60,076 nucleotides of DNA from Pseudomonadota bacterium (lineage in GTDB: Bacteria > Pseudomonadota > Gammaproteobacteria > Thiotrichales > Thiotrichaceae), in assembly GCA_002747455.1 (NCBI GenBank), contig PDPG01000050.1, positions 1 through 60,076 on the forward strand, in the 5' to 3' direction. Position numbers and translations under genes: made by a program. Each line of letters begins with the position of its first letter. The first letter of the stretch is position 1. Under the pieces are notes generated by a model. That model ran no database searches. It was given only the letters and a program-made list of their open reading frames with translations, and had not been told where the DNA came from. Positions 55,536-60,076 of this stretch are shown one piece after another.

Positions 55536-58500
55536 CTACCGGATGATGCATAATGTTTTTTCAGATGACCCTGGATTTGCATACCCATTAATAAACACTA
55601 CATCATTTATCATTGATGGAAAGCTGGTAGTGTCAAGCGCTGGCACACAGGGACTACTACTCTGTTTTTTGATAGAGCCATCTCTATTGTAAATGATATA
55701 GTCAAGCATGTTATCTTTATCTGTTTTTTCGATACTAAATGGAACATCTAAGCCTTTAGTCGCACTGATTGCTGTTCCAGATTCAGGGTCAACCTTTAGA
55801 TATACGCCGTTTTTTGAATTTCTGAACACCAAACTATCCTCAGAGTTCCAGAAATAATCTCCCAATCCTTCAGTATATTGGGTCGAGTCACTAGTTTTCC
55901 ATACCTCAGTTGTATTATTCATTTGTTTCACCAATGGGTAAATAGAACTATAGCTTCCAGATCGATAATAATCATATGGTTTGTTTTTAAAGCAAAAACT
56001 GGAATTATGATGTATGCCGTATCTTTCTGTAGGCTCAGCGGTAAGGCTATTCTTATCAAGAATATTGTAGACTGCATAGTTTGAGGTCATACTCCTTTGT
56101 ATTCCCACCGAAAATATATTTTCTGAACATACATGAGATATATGTGATCGGTGGAATCCTCCCTTTAAACTTTTCTCCACTCCTCCAAGAGAGCCATCTT
56201 GTAGAATTGGAGCCTTAAAGATGTTTTCAATACTTGAGGCTCTCCAATGATATGCATAATACATGAAGTCATCTTCTACAATGAACGAAGAGAGCGTATT
56301 ATCACTATCTTTAATAGAGAGCACATCGTTTTTCTCTTGTTTTTCTGGGTCAATTTTAATGATTTTATTTTGAAAGGATAAATATGTGTGATTATTGTTA
56401 TTTCTGGCATAGATATATCTACCAGTAAAACTATTAATTTTTTTTATTTCCAAAGAGTTATTCAAGTTGAATGCCTTTGAAAAATTGCTTGTACCTTTTA
56501 GGAGAATATTAGAGTATCCCTCAGGTATTTTATATATGCTGCCTCCACTTGCCCATATTTCTCCATGCGGGCAGCTCGGTGTATAAGATGCAATTAATTC
56601 AGCATCAAAAATCTTTTCATCACTTGTAGAGTACGAAAAGTCTCCAAGATTGATAATGGTTGTTTTGATATTGCAGCTTGAGTATTCCTTAGGATAGTAC
56701 TTGTATATATACATATTGTTATCAGTAAACCGAACCTGATTTGGATCAATTTTCTCTTCAAATTTGTGCAATACCTCCAGGTTCCCGTCGTATACATACT
56801 TGTCTGTAATGATGAAATCATTGATACAAGACATGCTATAACTTCTTTCTCCAGAAGACTGCTTTTCTAATTCTAGAGTATCACCTTTTATTGAGTATTT
56901 TGTGATATGACCCCGTCTGCTTTGTGTATAGACATTATTACCGATACCACAGAGGTCTTGATCACCACCATATATCCAATAGAAAGATAGCTCTTTTACT
57001 GGCCTGCTGGACAGATCATATATTGCAAAATTCCCATTCATCGTTAAATATAAGTGGGTTGAGGTTACATACATTCCTGTAACAGGTGGGCCATCAGCGT
57101 ATCCATCATTAGTATCAGATTTTAGTTGAATGTATTCAATTAGGCTTGTAATTTTCCCACTGTCAATTTGGTACCTCAGTACATAAGCATCGGCTATATT
57201 TAGGCTGTTTTTTGGTGGTTTTACTGTTACAGCAACAAACAATTCATTATTTTTTTGATACAAGTAATCAACTTTAGCATTTACATGTCTAAAATCTTTA
57301 GTAGAAAGTAACACAGTGTCACCAATTCTACTCAGAGTACTCGAATCAAGAGTAATTATTTTCCCATTTTTTGTTCCAAAAAATATGGAGTCACCACTCC
57401 TTAGATAGTAAGAAACATTTTCTGGTATGTCAGTCACACCATCTTCAAGTATGGTGAACTTATTTTCAGCTTGAGTGGTTAAAGACTTTTCTTTGAGTTT
57501 TTCCGAGACTTGGTCACTTGAGCTGCCAATGTTTCCATTACTATCCTCGGCTGCTAAACGAAAGTAATAGGTCTTCTCAGGATCAAGGGACAGGTCATAG
57601 CTAGACAAAGAACTATTTGAAATTTCGAGTCTGGTATCCAGAATCGGTGTTTCAAAGACCCCCCCCGTTAAGCCAACACAATGCTCATAGGATGCTTCGG
57701 CTACAGGCTCTTCAGCCATACAGACTACATAGTTACTAACACCTTCTACTGCATCCCAGCTTAGGTATATTTTTTCTGAGTCTGATGTGGCTTTGAAGTT
57801 GGTCGGAGTGGGTACTGAGCTAATAGTAATGCTTTTCTCATCGCTGGGCGATCCATAACTATCATCTGAAGCAATCGCAACCACTCGAAAGTAATAGGTT
57901 TTACCAAAGGTTAAGTCCCTAATCAAAGTATTGGTTTTATCATAAACTTTACCTGTCCACTGACCGTTCTCTACAGATGTACAGTCTCCACTCATAACAT
58001 TGGCAGGGATTGTTTGAGTCGCATAACAAATATTGTAACCGGAGGCGCCTTCCACGCTGTCCCAAGACAGGTAGGTTGTTTGGCTGGCTACTTTTCGCAC
58101 CTCGAATCCGGTTGGTGCTGATAACAAGTGAGGAGTCCTAATACTAACAGCATTACTGAGCAGACCAACGCTGGTCTGACTCCAGTCGGAAACAGCAAAG
58201 TAATATGTCATATTGGGTTCTAAGTTTTCTGAGACAGTATGCTCCGTGCCTTCAACATCCACCTCTGTACCTAACTCCCTACAGTCGAACGTATCACCTT
58301 CATCTAATACTGAGAGATCGGTTGTTCCGTAACAAAGTTTATACTCCCCATTATCTTTATCACCGTTCCATGTTGCAGTAATAGAAAGTGGATTAGTACT
58401 GCTGACCGACAGATTTAGTCCCGTAGGAGCAGGAGAGGGGGAGCTGTTTTCGTCATTAGGATCGCTGGCAAGAAGAACTTCTAACCCATCGTTATAGCCA

Positions 58501-58823
58501 TCACTGTCACTATCTTTAACATCAGGTTGGGTGCCATTTTCAAATTCAGCTAGATTATTTAAATCATCACCGTCTTTATCGTCAGCAGAATCATCAACAT
58601 TGATATTAAAACCATTATCAATTTCCCACTTATCCGGCATACCGTCTTTATCCATATCTTTTTGGTATAGAGGATTTTGAGGAAATGCATCAACTTCGTC
58701 AGGCGTGCCATCTTCGTCTGAATCTATTCTGGAGTCATGGTAAGAAAATATTGCTGAGAAGGTCTCGTTATCATAGCCCTCAATTTTTAAAAATGTTTTG
58801 TGGTTTAATTCCGTGAGCTTAAA
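55536..58823 (-). CDS. Large TSP3/fibronectin-III protein, C-terminal part of a TGA-split frame
   Basis: The first start codon is ATG 58655 (1039 residues), but the frame is open and protein-like up to 58823. Its missing start contains a whole thrombospondin type-3 calcium repeat (SDEDGTPDEVDAFPQNP). More such repeats follow in the called part (MDKDGMPDKWE, SDSDGYNDGLEVLLASDPND). Three fibronectin III domains (about residues 75-375) come next, each with a cysteine pair, and then about 600 residues of beta-rich, propeller-like sequence. With no start codon before the first repeat, this is best read as the continuation of the upstream gene. Base composition is AT-rich compared with the rest. 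Confidence 0.75.
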   Translation of the reverse strand, partial: FKLTELNHKTFLKIEGYDNETFSAIFSYHDSRIDSDEDGTPDEVDAFPQNPLYQKDMDKDGMPDKWEIDNGFNINVDDSADDKDGDDLNNLAEFENGTQPDVKDSDSDGYNDGLEVLLASDPNDENSSPSPAPTGLNLSVSSTNPLSITATWNGDKDNGEYKLCYGTTDLSVLDEGDTFDCRELGTEVDVEGTEHTVSENLEPNMTYYFAVSDWSQTSVGLLSNAVSIRTPHLLSAPTGFEVRKVASQTTYLSWDSVEGASGYNICYATQTIPANVMSGDCTSVENGQWTGKVYDKTNTLIRDLTFGKTYYFRVVAIASDDSYGSPSDEKSITISSVPTPTNFKATSDSEKIYLSWDAVEGVSNYVVCMAEEPVAEASYEHCVGLTGGVFETPILDTRLEISNSSLSSYDLSLDPEKTYYFRLAAEDSNGNIGSSSDQVSEKLKEKSLTTQAENKFTILEDGVTDIPENVSYYLRSGDSIFFGTKNGKIITLDSSTLSRIGDTVLLSTKDFRHVNAKVDYLYQKNNELFVAVTVKPPKNSLNIADAYVLRYQIDSGKITSLIEYIQLKSDTNDGYADGPPVTGMYVTSTHLYLTMNGNFAIYDLSSRPVKELSFYWIYGGDQDLCGIGNNVYTQSRRGHITKYSIKGDTLELEKQSSGERSYSMSCINDFIITDKYVYDGNLEVLHKFEEKIDPNQVRFTDNNMYIYKYYPKEYSSCNIKTTIINLGDFSYSTSDEKIFDAELIASYTPSCPHGEIWASGGSIYKIPEGYSNILLKGTSNFSKAFNLNNSLEIKKINSFTGRYIYARNNNNHTYLSFQNKIIKIDPEKQEKNDVLSIKDSDNTLSSFIVEDDFMYYAYHWRASSIENIFKAPILQDGSLGGVEKSLKGGFHRSHISHVCSENIFSVGIQRSMTSNYAVYNILDKNSLTAEPTERYGIHHNSSFCFKNKPYDYYRSGSYSSIYPLVKQMNNTTEVWKTSDSTQYTEGLGDYFWNSEDSLVFRNSKNGVYLKVDPESGTAISATKGLDVPFSIEKTDKDNMLDYIIYNRDGSIKKQSSSPCVPALDTTSFPSMINDVVFINGYANPGSSEKTLCIIR

Positions 58824-59969
58824 TCATTTGGTAAGAATTGGTTGATCAAGGGATTTTAGCTTAAAAGGGGTTAAATAAGCTTTTTCATCAAAATCACTTA
58901 AGCTATATATATTATCATCAATAAATATTTCTTCATTTGCAGCTTCAATATCTGTGCTGGAGGTACAAGACACAATGGTTTTGTCACCATCACTTTCGTC
59001 AAAGTGGTAACGAGCGAACTTCGTCCTGAATGAAACTAGAGTTTTTTCAACACATATGCCAAGGCGTGTATAGCTTTCGGTTTCATTTGTGCTTAAGAGC
59101 ACAGATAATACATGACGTGGTGTAATAAATGTATTTACCTCCCATGGGGATCTTTCTTCATTATCAAACAGGTTTGCTTGTGCTGCATAAACTTTATATT
59201 TCAATATAGAATCTTTAGGAGTATCGACCAAGAATTGCCCACTGCTTGTTTTATTCGTTTGTGATGACCAAATCAACTCTTCTGAATCATTAGCTAGCCT
59301 AAATATTTCGATTTTATGTATAAGGCTTCCATACATGGAGACTTTAGCATCATTAATGTTGGCAGAAGAAGCATTTGTAGCAAACGCAAAATCATATAGA
59401 AATGGAATTAGTTTATTTCCTATCGTATAGCCAACTTCAAACCCCTTTCCAATAGTTGCTAAGTTTTTCGCACTTCCACCTATTTCGCCTGCTATATTTT
59501 GTGCATATTGAGTCGCTTCGCTTGATGAGTTAGTTACAAAATCTGCAACTTGGGTTACTTTTCTCTCCCATATTAACTTAATGGCGATTGAGCCAGCTTC
59601 CATATAAAGTTGCATGATTGTATCAGCAAACTCTTTTGCATTTTTACTTGTAAACATGCCCTTGATACCTGAGGCAAGAGCAATACCTAATTTGATCTTC
59701 TGTAGTCTCTGAGCTCTTTCGGATTTTGCTTTCTTCTCCTCGACTGTTATGGATGGCATTTTCTTTATCTGCCTTATTTCGTAAGCAGTAATAACTTTGT
59801 GTAAGCTTTGTAATAATTGATCTATAAAGAAAACTGCCTTTTCACTGCCCTTATCACTATTTTTATAGTTTTTAATAATAACTTTTATGAGTTCATCAGC
59901 CTCTTTTTTCTGTATTTCAGAATAGTCAAATATTTTATCATATTCCTCAATTTTTTTATTTGCAAGCAT
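58824..59969 (-). CDS. N-terminal part of the TGA-split large protein
   Basis: A 381-residue product, not recognised by family. Residues 1-110 are charged and helical (coiled-coil-like). A Gly/Ala-containing stretch of weak hydrophobic character (about 150-205) follows, then a beta-rich part (KIEIFRLANDSEELIWSS, SILKYKVYAAQ). It ends ...QPILTK at TGA 58826-58824, after which the same frame continues without stop for 3285 bases. The ribosome site before ATG 59969 is poor, and an in-frame TGA lies 11 codons upstream (60002-60000), so the true beginning may also be damaged or lie outside the window. Confidence 0.65.
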   Translation of the reverse strand: MLANKKIEEYDKIFDYSEIQKKEADELIKVIIKNYKNSDKGSEKAVFFIDQLLQSLHKVITAYEIRQIKKMPSITVEEKKAKSERAQRLQKIKLGIALASGIKGMFTSKNAKEFADTIMQLYMEAGSIAIKLIWERKVTQVADFVTNSSSEATQYAQNIAGEIGGSAKNLATIGKGFEVGYTIGNKLIPFLYDFAFATNASSANINDAKVSMYGSLIHKIEIFRLANDSEELIWSSQTNKTSSGQFLVDTPKDSILKYKVYAAQANLFDNEERSPWEVNTFITPRHVLSVLLSTNETESYTRLGICVEKTLVSFRTKFARYHFDESDGDKTIVSCTSSTDIEAANEEIFIDDNIYSLSDFDEKAYLTPFKLKSLDQPILTK

Positions 59970-60076
59970 TGTATTTTTCAGGGCAATCGCTTGAAAGATT
60001 CATACATCTTGCCGCAATAGTTTCTCAAGGAAATCGACCGACCACGCCGCTTTTTTCCGTTTGACCTTCAAGCTTG

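Noticed and set aside
60000..60076. Possible end of another gene at the right edge on the minus strand (basic KKRRGRSISLRNYCGK-like frame)
   Set aside because: Under 30 codons are visible and another frame is also open; a transposase or other end cannot be recognised from this.

Overview
The window looks like a gammaproteobacterial chromosome. It has Ccm system I cytochrome c maturation, RfaH with its ops site, S-adenosylhomocysteine (SAH) and TPP riboswitches, the proC-yggT-yggS // pilT-pilU neighbourhood known from Pseudomonas relatives, PriA, HrpA, BepA and PpnN. I cannot name the genus. Most of the window is ordinary core genome. The right end (about 55.5-60 kb) is visibly AT-richer, and 48.7-51.6 kb is a small, decayed accessory patch.

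Left part (0-12 kb): a minus-strand sugar-nucleotide operon (rfaH, an ops element, manB, manC, and the start of gmd cut by the window edge) makes GDP-mannose and GDP-4-keto-6-deoxymannose for surface polysaccharide. Next come tkt and pgk (minus), and rfbA-rfbC for dTDP-rhamnose (plus). metK and ahcY follow, each preceded by its own SAH riboswitch, then a small inverted-repeat element and a membrane acyltransferase.

Middle (13-31 kb): a compact ccmABCDEFGHI operon on the minus strand, a ygiB/ygiC-like pair, nadE, a large NAD-dependent glutamate dehydrogenase, a second copy of the small inverted-repeat element, bepA, a pair of stop-start overlapping small ORFs, a HEPN-domain gene with a palindromic operator candidate, and yggT, proC and yggS.

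31-48 kb: divergent from yggS is a run of three PilT/PilU-family retraction ATPases. It is followed by a less familiar set: a glycine-rich mini-lipoprotein, a one-pass TPR-like protein, a one-pass protein with an unannotated HEXXH...E metallopeptidase-like signature, and an OmpA-domain lipoprotein. Then come priA, a SPOR-domain protein, a GGDEF protein with a degenerate catalytic motif, hrpA and, convergent to it, trmA.

48.7-60 kb: remnants of TIR-formylglycine-enzyme genes, sharing a 103-bp repeat, bracket a Fic-fold gene whose catalytic histidine is replaced. A Uma2-family protein, a secreted ATP-dependent DNA ligase (LigE type), an orphan thiB under a TPP riboswitch, and ppnN follow. The right edge holds a large secreted-type protein (thrombospondin type-3 repeats, three fibronectin III domains, propeller-like tail) whose single reading frame is split by one in-frame TGA.

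The observations I would follow first are the TGA-split giant, the HEXXH membrane module beside the pilus ATPases, the TIR/Fic patch with its operator-like palindromes, the SAH riboswitch in front of metK, and rfaH sitting directly upstream of its own ops-controlled operon.
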